Source: Natronomonas salsuginis
Lineage (GTDB): Archaea; Halobacteriota; Halobacteria; Halobacteriales; Haloarculaceae
Length of the DNA: 64,000 nt
Assembly: GCF_005239135.1 (NCBI RefSeq)
Contig: NZ_QKNX01000001.1
Coordinates: 1 to 64,000, forward strand
Direction of reading: 5' to 3'
Part shown: piece after piece, positions 53,675 to 62,629 of the stretch
Numbering within the stretch: the first letter of the stretch is position 1
Layout of the letters: the number at the start of each line of letters is the position of its first letter
Translations under genes and position numbers: made by a program
The notes under the pieces: generated by a model
The model's database searches: none
What the model saw: only the letters and a program-made list of their open reading frames with translations
What the model was told of the DNA's origin: nothing

Positions 53675-53790
53675 TCGGTGCAGATAGCCGCTCCGTCGGC
53701 GCTGTAGGATCTCGAACACGGACGCTTGGCGGCCTCGGCGGGCGACTGCGTACCCGACATAGCCAAGGAGCTCCCGTCCCGAATCCGGAC

Positions 53791-54474
53791 ATGGGTACGC
53801 TGCTCGATACACGCGACGAACAGGTTGCCGAGACGCTCGACCGACTCTACGACCGCTATCCCGATCCCGAAATCTCGCTCGACTTCTCGAACCGACTCGA
53901 ACTGCTCATCGCCGTGATCCTCTCCGCGCAGTGCACCGACGAACGCGTCAACGGCGTGACGGCCTCGCTCTTCGAAACCTACGACAGCGCCGAGGCGTTC
54001 GCCGAGGCCGACGAGTCCGACCTCGCCGAGGCGATCAGCTCGATCACGTACTACAACAGCAAGGCGGGGTACATCAAATCCGCCTGCGGAGACATCGTCG
54101 ATCTGCACGGCGGTGAGGTCCCGGATACGATGTCCGAACTCACCGATCTCGCTGGCGTCGGGCGAAAGACGGCCAACGTCGTGCTGCAGCACGGCCACGA
54201 GGTCGTCGAGGGAATCGTCGTCGACACGCACGTCCAGCGGATCTCGCGTCGGCTCGGACTGACCGAGGAGCGATCGCCGGAGCGAATCGAATCCGATCTC
54301 ATGGGGATCGTCCCCGAAGACGATTGGAAGGAGTTCACCCACTTGCTGATCAGCCACGGCCGCGAAACCTGTACCGCCCGAAATCCGGACTGCTCGGACT
54401 GCGTCCTCGAAGACATCTGTCCGTCGTCGAAGCTCGATAGCGAGATCGATCTCGCCGACGGGAGCGAGTGGTAG
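53791..54474 (+). CDS. nth: Endonuclease III (DNA glycosylase/AP lyase)
   Basis: 227 aa. Base-excision repair of oxidised pyrimidines. HhH motif LAGVGRKTANVVLQ with the catalytic Lys, Asp in VDTHVQRISRRLGL, and 4Fe-4S ligands CTARNPDCSDCVLEDIC (C-x6-C-x2-C-x5-C). Helix signature LIAVILSAQCTDERVNGV. Complete. Confidence 0.95.
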   Translation: MGTLLDTRDEQVAETLDRLYDRYPDPEISLDFSNRLELLIAVILSAQCTDERVNGVTASLFETYDSAEAFAEADESDLAEAISSITYYNSKAGYIKSACGDIVDLHGGEVPDTMSELTDLAGVGRKTANVVLQHGHEVVEGIVVDTHVQRISRRLGLTEERSPERIESDLMGIVPEDDWKEFTHLLISHGRETCTARNPDCSDCVLEDICPSSKLDSEIDLADGSEW

Positions 54475-54531
54475 CTCGTCCGGGCGTTCGCGACCCACGA
54501 CCTTTTATTCGGATCCGCCCGAGGTCGGGGT

Positions 54532-55467
54532 ATGGAAAGTCTCAATCGGATGGCCGTCGAGTTGGTCGACGAGGCGATCGATTTCGCCGACGAACTCGCG
54601 ATCGAGGTCCACGAGCTCGACAACGGGGCCGTCGTCTGCGATTTCGGCGTCGACGCCGTCGGCGGGGTCGAAGCCGGATTGCTGCTGACCGAGATCCAGA
54701 CCGGCGGTTTGGCGACCGTCCAGACGGGCGTCGGGGAGCTCGACGGGACGCCTCGAACCCACGTCGAGGTCTCGACCGATCACCCCGCGATGGCGTTTCT
54801 GGCCGCACAGAAGGCCGGCTGGGAGCTCTCCGTCGACGGCTTCGAGGGACTCGGTAGCGGCCCGGCCCGCGCGCTCGTCGCCGAAGAGGAAGAGTACCAG
54901 CGGATGGGTTACCGCGACGCATCTGACTTCGCCGTGTTGGCCATCGAGAGCGACGAACTCCCCACCGAGGCGGTCGCAGAGCACGTCGCGGATCGGGCGG
55001 GCGTGCCGGCCTCGGGCGTCTTCTTGCCGACGTTCTCGACGGCGAGCATCACCGGCAGCGTCGCGCTCGCGGCGCGGGGCGGCGAACTCGCCGCCTTCCG
55101 GCTCTCCGAACTCGGCTACGACCCGCTCGATATGTTGACCGCCACCGGCTCCGCCCCGGTCGCCCCGGTTCCAGACACGGACGACGTGGCGATGGCGCGG
55201 ACGAACGACGCGCTCGCGTATGGCGCTCGCGTGCACATGACCGTGGACGAACCGTTCGAACGGTTCGACGAGGTCGCCTCGACGGCCGGCGAGACGTTCG
55301 GCACGCCGTTCGAAGCGATCTTCGAGGAACACGACTGGGACTTCTACGAGCTTCCGGTCGACGTGTTCGCGCCGGCCCACGTCACGTTCGACGTCGTCGG
55401 TGGCGGCGTCGAGGTCGCCGGTCGAACCGACGACTCGATGCTCGCTGGGAGTTTCGGACTGCGATAG
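54532..55467 (+). CDS. mch: Methenyltetrahydromethanopterin cyclohydrolase
   Basis: 311 aa. Hydrolyses methenyl- to formyl-tetrahydropterin in C1 metabolism. Begins MESLNRMAVELVDEAIDFAD and has FGVDAVGGVEAGLLLTEIQT and the conserved VEVSTDHPAMAFLAAQKAGW; typical length. Haloarchaea keep Mch although not methanogenic; it probably links to folate-dependent C1 pools, relevant to the gcvT-dependent pathway elsewhere in the window. Confidence 0.92.
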   Translation: MESLNRMAVELVDEAIDFADELAIEVHELDNGAVVCDFGVDAVGGVEAGLLLTEIQTGGLATVQTGVGELDGTPRTHVEVSTDHPAMAFLAAQKAGWELSVDGFEGLGSGPARALVAEEEEYQRMGYRDASDFAVLAIESDELPTEAVAEHVADRAGVPASGVFLPTFSTASITGSVALAARGGELAAFRLSELGYDPLDMLTATGSAPVAPVPDTDDVAMARTNDALAYGARVHMTVDEPFERFDEVASTAGETFGTPFEAIFEEHDWDFYELPVDVFAPAHVTFDVVGGGVEVAGRTDDSMLAGSFGLR

Positions 55468-55548
55468 GTTTTCGCGCTCGCGACTGAAACAGCGGCCCGC
55501 TCGCGGATATCCAAACCGTTTATACTGCGCCGACGGGAACCGGTGGGT

Positions 55549-55923
55549 ATGCCGAAACAGCAGAGTGAAGTCCGAGATCTTCAGGAAGGAAACTACGTGA
55601 TGATCAACGACGTCCCCTCGAAGATCACGTCCTACAGCACCTCGAAGCCCGGAAAACACGGTAGCGCGAAGGCCCGCGTCGAGGGGACTGGCGTCTTCGA
55701 CGGCCAGAAGCGAAACTTCACCCAGCCGGTCGACGCAAAGATCTGGGTGCCGATCATCAACCGCAAACAAGGACAGGTCGTTTCGGTTTCCGGAAGCGAT
55801 ATGCAGGTCATGGACCTCGAAACCTACGAGACGATCACGATGCGCATCCCGGAGGATCTCGAGCCCAGCCCCGACGACGAGATCGAGTACCTCGAGTTCG
55901 AAGGCCAGCGTAAGGTCGTCTGA
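55549..55923 (+). CDS. eif5A: Translation initiation factor aIF5A
   Basis: 124 aa from ATG 55549. SH3-like plus OB-fold protein that rescues stalled ribosomes at polyproline. The modified lysine (deoxyhypusine/hypusine) is in [20 protein letters not shown]. Typical archaeal ending ([15 protein letters not shown]). The agmatinase gene starts 11 bp after its stop, likely co-transcribed. Confidence 0.96.
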   Translation: MPKQQSEVRDLQEGNYVMINDVPSKITSYSTSKPGKHGSAKARVEGTGVFDGQKRNFTQPVDAKIWVPIINRKQGQVVSVSGSDMQVMDLETYETITMRIPEDLEPSPDDEIEYLEFEGQRKVV

Positions 55924-55934
55924 TCGAGCGGCCG

Positions 55935-56735
55935 ATGACCGATTTTCCTGGCGCGAATGCGGCGTTGGACACCGCCGCGTACGCGATCGTGGGCGCGCCG
56001 CTGGACGTTTCGACGACGTTTCGTCCCGGCGCGAGGTTCGGGCCCGACCGGATTCGGACGTTCGGCCAACCTTTCGACGAGTACGATCGCCGGACGGGAA
56101 CGCACTTCGGTGCACTCGTCGCCGACGACGGCGACCTCCCCGCCTGGGACGACGCCGCCGAGTATCTCTCGTTTCTCGAGGGCGACCTCGCCGAGCACCA
56201 CACAGCCGGCCGAATCCCATTGCTCGTCGGGGGCGAACACACCGTCACCGTCGCCGGCGTTCGAGCCGCAGCCCCGGACGTGTATGTCTGTCTCGACGCC
56301 CACCTCGATCTGTACGACGCCTACGCCGGCAACGAGCTCTCACACGCGACAGTCACGAGACGCGCGCTCGAAACCGTCGACGAGGCGATACTGCTCGGCG
56401 TTCGGACGGGCAGCGAAGACGAGTGGAATCGGGCGGCAGCGGCTGACGTGACCGTCGTCGAGGCGGATGACGTCGGTTCGTGGGAGCCGACGTTCGACGG
56501 CGACGCGTATCTGAGCGTCGACATCGACGCCGCTGATCCGGGCTTCGCGCCGGGGACCGGAACGCCCGCGCCGTTCGGACTGTCCCCGAGAGCGCTTCGG
56601 AACGTCGTTCGGGCGGTCGCGCCGAAGTCGGTCGGGTTCGACGTCGTCGAGGTGAACGACCGCGACGACGGACAGGCGGCTGCGCTCGGGGCCAAACTGC
56701 TCCAGGAGTTCGTCTTCTCGCACGCCGACGCCTGA
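55935..56735 (+). CDS. speB: Agmatinase
   Basis: 266 aa ureohydrolase. Agmatine to putrescine plus urea; Mn2+ site GGEHTVTVAG, CLDAHLDLYDAY (DAHxD), SVDIDAADPGFAPGTGTPAP. In archaea, polyamines made from agmatine feed deoxyhypusine synthesis, so its position right after aIF5A is functional. N-terminal APLDVSTTFRPGARFGPDRI is the usual ureohydrolase block. Confidence 0.9.
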   Translation: MTDFPGANAALDTAAYAIVGAPLDVSTTFRPGARFGPDRIRTFGQPFDEYDRRTGTHFGALVADDGDLPAWDDAAEYLSFLEGDLAEHHTAGRIPLLVGGEHTVTVAGVRAAAPDVYVCLDAHLDLYDAYAGNELSHATVTRRALETVDEAILLGVRTGSEDEWNRAAAADVTVVEADDVGSWEPTFDGDAYLSVDIDAADPGFAPGTGTPAPFGLSPRALRNVVRAVAPKSVGFDVVEVNDRDDGQAAALGAKLLQEFVFSHADA

Positions 56736-56770
56736 GTTTATATACGGAGGCGGGGCCACCTCGGTGTGTC

Positions 56771-57385
56771 ATGCCCGGACGCACCCTCAATCGACGGACA
56801 ATGCTCACGCGCGGAACCGCTTTTGCGGCCAGCCTCACGGCCGCGTTGGGGCTCGGATACGCGGGATCTCGTCCCGCGGCAGCGATCGAAACCGACGGCC
56901 GGTTTCTCGCCGACGACGTACGCGTCGAGCGCAACGACGGCGAGCTTCGGGCGGTCACCGTCGAACCGACGGTCGACCTTCGATGGGTGGATTTCGGCGG
57001 CGGCGTCGCCTCGATCGACGTGACGATCTCCGCCGCACTCGTCGGAACGCCTGGCTTCGACGTGTTGTTCGACGCTTCGGTCGCCGACGATTCGATCGCC
57101 GTCGAGACGGACGGATTCGACGCGACCGCTGGGACCGCGTCGCTCACCTTCGATCGCCTCGACGTGACCGCGATCGGAACGCACGTGACGCTCGACGATT
57201 TCGGCGGCGACCTCGCCCCCGGCGAGTCCGCGACGACTGAGGTCGAGTTGACGATGCGGATCGACGTCGTCGGGACCCAAGACGAGACGGTGACGACCGT
57301 GGAGACGGCCCGGTTTGGCGTCACCGTCCACAACCCCGAGGGTCGAGCGACCACGAGCGGACGGGCGAACACCCACGCCGAGTGA
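56771..57385 (+). CDS. Tat-exported haloarchaeal surface/secreted protein
   Basis: 204 aa. Signal peptide with twin-Arg motif: TLNRRTMLTRGTAFAASLTA then ALGLGYAGSRPAAA; RRTML fits the Tat consensus RRxFL loosely, and haloarchaea export mainly via Tat. The mature part is beta-rich, Asp/Thr-rich (DVTISAALVGTPGFDVLFDA ...), about 165 residues. No catalytic motif. Likely a secreted or membrane-attached structural protein. Confidence 0.7.
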   Translation: MPGRTLNRRTMLTRGTAFAASLTAALGLGYAGSRPAAAIETDGRFLADDVRVERNDGELRAVTVEPTVDLRWVDFGGGVASIDVTISAALVGTPGFDVLFDASVADDSIAVETDGFDATAGTASLTFDRLDVTAIGTHVTLDDFGGDLAPGESATTEVELTMRIDVVGTQDETVTTVETARFGVTVHNPEGRATTSGRANTHAE

Positions 57386-57433
57386 GGTGTCCCGGTCGTC
57401 GCATACAAGTCGATGCCGTGAGTCGGTCAGAGC

Positions 57434-58204
57434 ATGCAGCTAGCCGACTTCGTCGATCGACTGAATGATCGTCTCGACCACGACGCGTACGCGACAGTCG
57501 ACGCCAGTTCGAACGGGTTACAGGTCGGGGCAGGCGGGACCGAGCGCCCGATCGACCGCGCCGCGTTCGCGGTCGACGGCGTTGAGGCGACCGTTCGCGA
57601 AGCCGCGGCGTTCGACGCCGACGTGCTCGTCGTCCACCACGGCTTCGTCTGGGGAGGGCTGGATCGCGTCACCGGGATCGAGTACGACCGCGTCGCGGCC
57701 TGCATCGAGAACGACGTGGCACTGTACGTGTCGCACCTCCCGCTCGACGGGCACGAGACGCTGGGCAACGCTGCGAGACTGGCGTCGTTTCTCGACGCCG
57801 AACGTCGCGGTTCCTTCGGCGATCACGGCGGCGTCACCATCGGACAGCGCGCGCGCCTGCCGTCTCCCCGGTCGGCCGAGGAGATCGAGGCGCGCCTCTC
57901 GAAACTGGACACCGGTGATCGTTCCGTACGGACGCTCGATTTCGGCCCCGATTCGATCGAGGAGTTCGCCATCGTCACCGGTTCCGGCACCGATTGGATC
58001 CGCGAGGCCGCCGACGCGGGCGTCGACGCGCTCGTGACCGGCGAGGGAAAACAGCAGGCCTACCACGAGGCTCGCGAGGCGGGACTCACCGTTTTCATGG
58101 CCGGGCATTACGCGACGGAGACGTTCGGGGTCCGAGCGCTCTGCGATCTCGCCGACGAGTGGGGGATCGAAACGACGTTCCTCGACCGTCCGACAGGGCT
58201 GTAA
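57434..58204 (+). CDS. Nif3/DUF34-type dinuclear metal-binding protein
   Basis: 256 aa. Metal-binding motifs: VLVVHHGFVWGGLDRVTGIE (HH), VSHLPLDGHETLGNAARLAS (second site) and C-terminal FMAGHYATETFGVRALCDLA (His, Glu). Members bind two metals in a hexameric barrel; cellular role unclear (GTP cyclohydrolase-like or stress related). Complete. Confidence 0.88.
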   Translation: MQLADFVDRLNDRLDHDAYATVDASSNGLQVGAGGTERPIDRAAFAVDGVEATVREAAAFDADVLVVHHGFVWGGLDRVTGIEYDRVAACIENDVALYVSHLPLDGHETLGNAARLASFLDAERRGSFGDHGGVTIGQRARLPSPRSAEEIEARLSKLDTGDRSVRTLDFGPDSIEEFAIVTGSGTDWIREAADAGVDALVTGEGKQQAYHEAREAGLTVFMAGHYATETFGVRALCDLADEWGIETTFLDRPTGL

Positions 58205-58222
58205 GCGTCACCGGCCGTCCGA

Positions 58223-59281
58223 TTAGAGGACGCCAGTCATCGTCGCCGCCTCGATCGCCGCGGACTCCTCGATGCCGTCGCCGAGGATCGTGTATCGGTC
58301 GCGGATTTCGTGGGCACTCGTCATCGCGCAGACGAACTGCTCGTCGTCAATCCCCAGCCCGGCGGCGGTCGTCGGCGCTTCGATCCCGGCCAGCGCGTTC
58401 CTGACTCGCTTCCACTCGCCGCCCTCGCCGCTGTGGAGGTACTCGGTGACGATCGACGCGACGCCGACCTGGTGGCCGTGGAGCGCAGTGCCGGGCGCGA
58501 GCCGGTCGAGTTGGTGTGAGATGAGGTGTTCGGCCCCGGATGCGGGCCGCGACGACCCCGCGATCGACATCGCGACCCCGGAGGAGACGAGTGCCTTCAT
58601 CACGACCCACGCCGACTCCTCCAGCCCGCGCTTGATCGAATCCGACCGCTCGACCAGCATCTCCGCGGTCATCTGTGAGAGCGCCCCCGCGTACTCGCTG
58701 TACTCGACGTTCTTCAGCCGGTGGGCGAGTTGCCAGTCCTTGACCGCGGTGTAGTTCGAGATGATGTCCGCACAGCCCGCCGTCGTCAGCCGCCACGGCG
58801 ATTCGGCGATGAGTTCGGTGTCGGCGACGACTGCCAGCGGTGGGTGGGCAGCGACGGAGTGCCGCGTGTCTCCGTCGGGGACCGATCCGCGCCCCGAGAC
58901 GATCCCGTCGTGACTGGCGGCCGTCGGGACGGATATGAGTCCGCAGCCCCGCTCGTCCGCCGCCATCTTCGCGATGTCGATCGGCTTGCCGCCCCCGAGT
59001 CCGATGAGGTAGCCCGCGTCGGCGGCGTCGGCGGCCGCCAGCACGTCCTCGACGGCCGAAAAGGTAGCCTCCTCGACGATCGTCACCGCGGGGTCGGCTC
59101 CGATAGCCTCGAACCCCGCGCGAAGCCGATCCGCGGCGAGGTGGCTGGGCGTCGGGCTCGTGACGATGAGGGGTCGCCCGTCGAGGTACAGCTCCTCGAC
59201 GACGTCGAAGACCCGATCGAGCACCCCGTGGCCGACGACGACGCTCCGGGGAAGCCGGATCCACGTCGATTTGTCGAACAT
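58223..59281 (-). CDS. egsA: Glycerol-1-phosphate dehydrogenase (NAD(P)+)
   Basis: 352 aa from ATG 59281. Makes sn-glycerol-1-phosphate, the backbone of archaeal ether lipids. Zinc-binding His residues and the family glycine-rich motif GYLIGLGGGKPIDIAKMAAD; VPTAASHDGIVSGRGSVPDG; ASGAEHLISHQLDRL; TALHGHQVGVASIVTEYL. Full length. A longer upstream frame (67 extra codons, basic) is not used. Confidence 0.94.
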   Translation of the reverse strand: MFDKSTWIRLPRSVVVGHGVLDRVFDVVEELYLDGRPLIVTSPTPSHLAADRLRAGFEAIGADPAVTIVEEATFSAVEDVLAAADAADAGYLIGLGGGKPIDIAKMAADERGCGLISVPTAASHDGIVSGRGSVPDGDTRHSVAAHPPLAVVADTELIAESPWRLTTAGCADIISNYTAVKDWQLAHRLKNVEYSEYAGALSQMTAEMLVERSDSIKRGLEESAWVVMKALVSSGVAMSIAGSSRPASGAEHLISHQLDRLAPGTALHGHQVGVASIVTEYLHSGEGGEWKRVRNALAGIEAPTTAAGLGIDDEQFVCAMTSAHEIRDRYTILGDGIEESAAIEAATMTGVL

Positions 59282-59349
59282 ACCGCCTCTGCGTGAGGCG
59301 GAGGTAAAACCGTTCTCCCCTGTCTCGTTCCCTGGCGCGGTGATGGCGA

Positions 59350-60345
59350 CTACGCCACGGTTTCGAGGATCTCTATCAGCCGCGTCTCGGCCTCCCGCTC
59401 CGGTCCGAGTTCCCGCCCGGTTCGATCCGCGTTCCGGTGCTCGGCGACGGTTGGGGGAATCGTCTCCGCGTGCGGCGTCGGCTCCCATCCGAGCCCTCGG
59501 AGCTTCGTGGTATCGAGGAGGTGCGGATAGCCGCGGTAGAGCGGAAACTCGTCCGTCGAGAGTCCCACCGTCCCCAGTTCACGTTCGCTCGCGAACACCG
59601 TCTCGACCGCCGTCTCGCACGCCGCGGCGACGAGATCGACCCACTCACGGAGAACGGGGGCGTGGCCGTCGCCGACGTTGTACGCCTCGCCGGCCGTCCC
59701 GCGCTCGGCGACGATGCGGAGCGCGCTGGCGACGTCGTCGACGTACGCGAGGTGCCACAGATCCGAGCCGTCGCCGGGAACGACGATCCGGTCGTGGCTC
59801 TCGACGCGGTCGACCCAGTAGGCGAACCGCTCCGTGTAATCGTGGGGGCCGTACACGACGGGCGGCCGGACGGCCATCGCGTTAACGCCGCGGTCGGCGG
59901 CGGCGAAGACGGCGCGGTCGCCCTCCGCTTTGCGCGCGCCGTAACTCCCCTCGGAGTCGTCCGTCGCCTGCTCGACGGAGCACGATTCGAGCGGCGTTTC
60001 GCCCTCGCGTTTCGGGATTCGCTCCTCGCCGTAGGCGGCCCCGGAGGAGACGTACACGTACGCGTCTGCGTCGGCGAAGATCTCCGTGGCGGCGTGCACG
60101 TCTCGCGGTTTGTACGCGACGCAGTCGATGACGACGTCGGGGTCGACCCGCAGCCCCGCCCGACGGAGGTCCGACTCGCTGGTCCTGTCGCCCTCGATGT
60201 GTGCGACGCGGTCGTCGTCGGCAAACGGGTTGTCGTGGTCTCCGCGGTTGAGTATCGTGACGTCGTAGCCGGCGTCGAGGAACTCGCTGACGGCGTGACG
60301 ACCGATGAAGCGAGTCCCGCCGATGACGAGCGCGTGAGTTGGCAT
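59350..60345 (-). CDS. NAD-dependent epimerase/dehydratase family protein
   Basis: 331 aa extended SDR. Rossmann motif ALVIGGTRFIGRHAVSEFLD, catalytic YGARK (SYGARKAEGDRAVF), VYVSSGAAYGEERIPKREG and YNVGDGHAPVLREWVDLV. Resembles the RNA-binding / sugar-epimerase-like group; no sugar-nucleotide substrate is implied. Complete. Confidence 0.85.
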   Translation of the reverse strand: MPTHALVIGGTRFIGRHAVSEFLDAGYDVTILNRGDHDNPFADDDRVAHIEGDRTSESDLRRAGLRVDPDVVIDCVAYKPRDVHAATEIFADADAYVYVSSGAAYGEERIPKREGETPLESCSVEQATDDSEGSYGARKAEGDRAVFAAADRGVNAMAVRPPVVYGPHDYTERFAYWVDRVESHDRIVVPGDGSDLWHLAYVDDVASALRIVAERGTAGEAYNVGDGHAPVLREWVDLVAAACETAVETVFASERELGTVGLSTDEFPLYRGYPHLLDTTKLRGLGWEPTPHAETIPPTVAEHRNADRTGRELGPEREAETRLIEILETVA

Positions 60346-60421
60346 ACGACGACTTCGAAAGCCACGGCGAAAAGTAGTGTGGAGATCGGGCGACGCCCCG
60401 CGGTTCGATCGCCGAATCGAT

Positions 60422-61132
60422 TCACTCGCAGATCCGGGGACGCTCGCCCCGATGGATCTCGAGCAACGTTTCGGTTCCGGCCCGATCGAACTTCATCGGC
60501 CGTCGCCACCACGGTCCCTTCCCCGAATCACCCGATAGCTCCGTCACCAACGGATTGGCGTCGACGCCGCCGTCGGGGCTCGAAAGCGGGATCGCCGTCT
60601 CGTAGATGGTCGATCCGTCGGGGTCGCCGCGGAGGAGCACCTCGGCGTCGAACGGGTCGCGCTTGAGGTGTGCGTTCTCCGCGAAGGACGATCGCTCGTC
60701 GGCGGAGAGTTCGGAAAACGCGTCCGCATCCAGCGGCTCACGCGCGAGTCGGAAGTGGCCGATGACGTACGCGCCCCACTCCGGCGCGATCCACTCGGCC
60801 GAATCGTCGTCGACCGTCGACAGCGTCGCGTAGAAGAAGACGACGTCGCCCTCATCCAACTCGAGGAGCGGGCGTGCCTTCACCCCGTGTGGGTCCCCGT
60901 AGGTGTACGACGAACGATCGTGCACGCCCGCGAACGTCGGATCGAGGTGCACGGGCGTCTCGGCGACGGTGCCCACGTCGGTTTCGAGCTCGAGGTCCGC
61001 GTACGTCGGTACGTCGGCGTTCGAGCGGGTCGGCTCCGATTCGGGGATCGGGATGTATTCGAAGCTCCCGTCGTCGAAGATCGGGCCTCGAAAGCCGGGT
61101 TGATTCGTGTTCGCCCCGACGTTGATCGCCAC
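60422..61132 (-). CDS. Nmad3-like protein (nucleotide modification associated domain 3)
   Basis: 236 aa from GTG 61132. VAINVGANTNQPGFRGPIFD at the start, GSFEYIPIPESEPTRSNADV, DPHGVKARPLLELDEGDVVF, APEWGAYVIGHFRLAREPLD and WWRRPMKFDRAGTETLLEI. This matches my memory of the Nmad3 family, proposed from genome context to act on modified nucleotides in DNA. In haloarchaea it is chromosomal and widespread. Function unproven; neighbours give no extra support. Confidence 0.65.
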   Translation of the reverse strand: MAINVGANTNQPGFRGPIFDDGSFEYIPIPESEPTRSNADVPTYADLELETDVGTVAETPVHLDPTFAGVHDRSSYTYGDPHGVKARPLLELDEGDVVFFYATLSTVDDDSAEWIAPEWGAYVIGHFRLAREPLDADAFSELSADERSSFAENAHLKRDPFDAEVLLRGDPDGSTIYETAIPLSSPDGGVDANPLVTELSGDSGKGPWWRRPMKFDRAGTETLLEIHRGERPRICE

Positions 61133-61145
61133 GCTTCGCACGCAG

Positions 61146-61364
61146 TTACCAGTACGAGCGGGGGTTCGCGAGCCAGCGTCGGTTCCGCGCGCCGACGGCG
61201 ATCGCAGCGAGGAGCACGACCACAAGCAGGGCAACCGTCACCATGGCGGGCGTCACGTTCGCGCCGACCGAGAAGGTCGTCACGAACAACTCGACAGTCG
61301 CGCCCGCGCTCCAGAGAACGACGAGCACCACCAGCGCGGCCGACAGCGGTCTGATCCGGTCCAT
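61146..61364 (-). CDS. Small two-span membrane protein (72 aa)
   Basis: MDRIRPLSAALVVLVVLWSA ... TVELFVTTFSVGANVTPAMV ... TVALLVVVLLAAIAVGARNR. Two hydrophobic helices with a short loop and a basic, Trp/Tyr-ending tail (RRWLANPRSYW). TATA TTTTTATATGG at about 61386-61394 supports a leaderless ATG 61364. Unknown function; it precedes the Nmad3-like gene by 13 bp and is likely co-transcribed with it. Confidence 0.65.
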   Translation of the reverse strand: MDRIRPLSAALVVLVVLWSAGATVELFVTTFSVGANVTPAMVTVALLVVVLLAAIAVGARNRRWLANPRSYW

Positions 61365-61485
61365 ACCGGATGCTGCACACGGCTCCATATAAAAACCACT
61401 ACCTTGCAGCGTGCCACGTGCCGATGGCTGTCTCGCCGCACCTGCTTTCGCAGGGCCGATATAACGGGCCGACGAACACCCGTGC

Positions 61486-62226
61486 ATGACCACTGTCGCC
61501 GTGCTCGCTGACCCGCCGCATCCCGACGTAGCCCTGCCCGATCTCGTCGCATCGTCGCCGCTGTCCGGCTCTGAGGCGGCCGATCTCTACACCGCCCTCC
61601 TCCGGGACACGGTGCTCGCGGTCGATCGAAGCGGCGGCGAACTCCTCGTGAACTACCGACCGGCCGACGCGCTCGGCCTCGACGTCGACTCGGAGGCACA
61701 GATCCGATCGGCGCTTGACGGCGTCGTCGACGCCGACTCGCCGCGATTCGAAGTGCAGGTCGGCGAGACGTTCGCCGGACGGGCCGGGAACACGGCGACG
61801 CACCTCCTCGAAACCGAAGGCGTCGGCTCGGTGGGGGTTGTCCGCCCCGAGGCCGCGCTCCTCGCGCGCACTGACATCGATGGGGCGGCGATGAAACTTC
61901 GGAGTTCGCCAGTCGTGCTCGGTCCCGCCCCGGGCGGGCGAGTCACCTACGCGGCGTTCGCGGAGCCGATCGACTACGCCGATTGCTACGCGCCGCCGGC
62001 GCTCGAAACGCTCACGGATCGCGCGCTCGACCGCGGCTTCGACGTCGATTTCCTCGATACCAAGCCGTTTCTTCGGACCGCGACGGATCTCGCGGAAATC
62101 CTCGTTCGGGTCCGAACTCGGTCGAAAGCGGAGGCGATCGTCCCGCCACACCTCGCGTCGTGGGTCGCCGACTCGGACCTTGCGGTGACGGCCCACGCCG
62201 ACGGGTCCCTGACGCTCCGTCGATAA
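61486..62226 (+). CDS. Conserved archaeal protein, nucleotidyl-/glycosyltransferase-A-like
   Basis: 246 aa. TTVAVLADPPHPDVALPDLV, TGSEAADLYTALLRDTVLAV-like, GNTATHLLETEGVGSVGVVR, MKLRSSPVVLGPAPGGRVTY and AFAEPIDYADCYAPPALETL. The VVLGPAPGG turn recalls GT-A-fold transferases (DUF2064/CofC-like), but the DxD metal motif is not evident, so function is only suggested. Well conserved in haloarchaea. Confidence 0.65.
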   Translation: MTTVAVLADPPHPDVALPDLVASSPLSGSEAADLYTALLRDTVLAVDRSGGELLVNYRPADALGLDVDSEAQIRSALDGVVDADSPRFEVQVGETFAGRAGNTATHLLETEGVGSVGVVRPEAALLARTDIDGAAMKLRSSPVVLGPAPGGRVTYAAFAEPIDYADCYAPPALETLTDRALDRGFDVDFLDTKPFLRTATDLAEILVRVRTRSKAEAIVPPHLASWVADSDLAVTAHADGSLTLRR

Positions 62227-62267
62227 CCGACAGATCTTATACGGTGTCGGCGACAATCTCGTGACGT

Positions 62268-62349
62268 GGTGGGATGGCAGAGTGGACTATTGCGTCTGCC
62301 TTGAAAGCAGATGGCGCAAGCCTCCTGGGTTCGAATCCCAGTCCCACCG
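62268..62349 (+). tRNA. tRNA-Ser (TGA)
   Basis: Acceptor GGTGGGA (62268-62274) pairs with TCCCACC (62342-62348), discriminator G62349. Anticodon stem TCTGC/GCAGA, loop CTTGAAA, anticodon TGA. Long class II variable arm (TGGCGCAAGCC) and T arm CTGGG TTCGAAT CCCAG. No intron. It is followed directly by tandem repeats of its own 3' end. Confidence 0.95.
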
Positions 62350-62546
62350 TTGCTGTCTCGTTAGTTGTGGATTCGAGCCCTGAGAGTCGCAGCCCCGAGC
62401 GAAGCGAGGGGATCGTCTCTCTCCGGTTCGAATCCCAGTCCCACCGTCGCTGTCTCGTTAGCTGTGGATTCGAGCCCTGAGAGTCGCAGCCCCCGAGCGA
62501 AGCGAGGGGGATCGTCTCTCTCCGGTTCGAATCCCAGTCCCACCGT
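62328..62546 (+). repeat. Three tandem copies of the tRNA-Ser 3' end in two ~98-bp units
   Basis: A 23-bp sequence equal to the T-arm and 3' acceptor half of tRNA-Ser occurs at 62328-62350 (inside the tRNA), 62425-62447 and 62524-62546. The intervening DNA (about 74-76 bp) is nearly identical in the two units. Each unit includes a hairpin of Cs and Gs around GAGCGAAGCGA; unit 1 has 4+4, unit 2 has 5+5, a compensating change. The arrangement is that of attachment-site duplications left at a tRNA by integration and excision, or of a repeated RNA element. Confidence 0.8.
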
Positions 62547-62629
62547 CTCTCGACGTACGGCTGACGTACCACGGCCACAAATCGGCCCCCGGCACGGACT
62601 TTATCACCGCTGAATCCGTACTATCGGCC

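Noticed and set aside
62328-62546. CRISPR array
   Set aside because: Only two and a half units, spacers are not variable but nearly identical, and the repeat is the tRNA 3' end.
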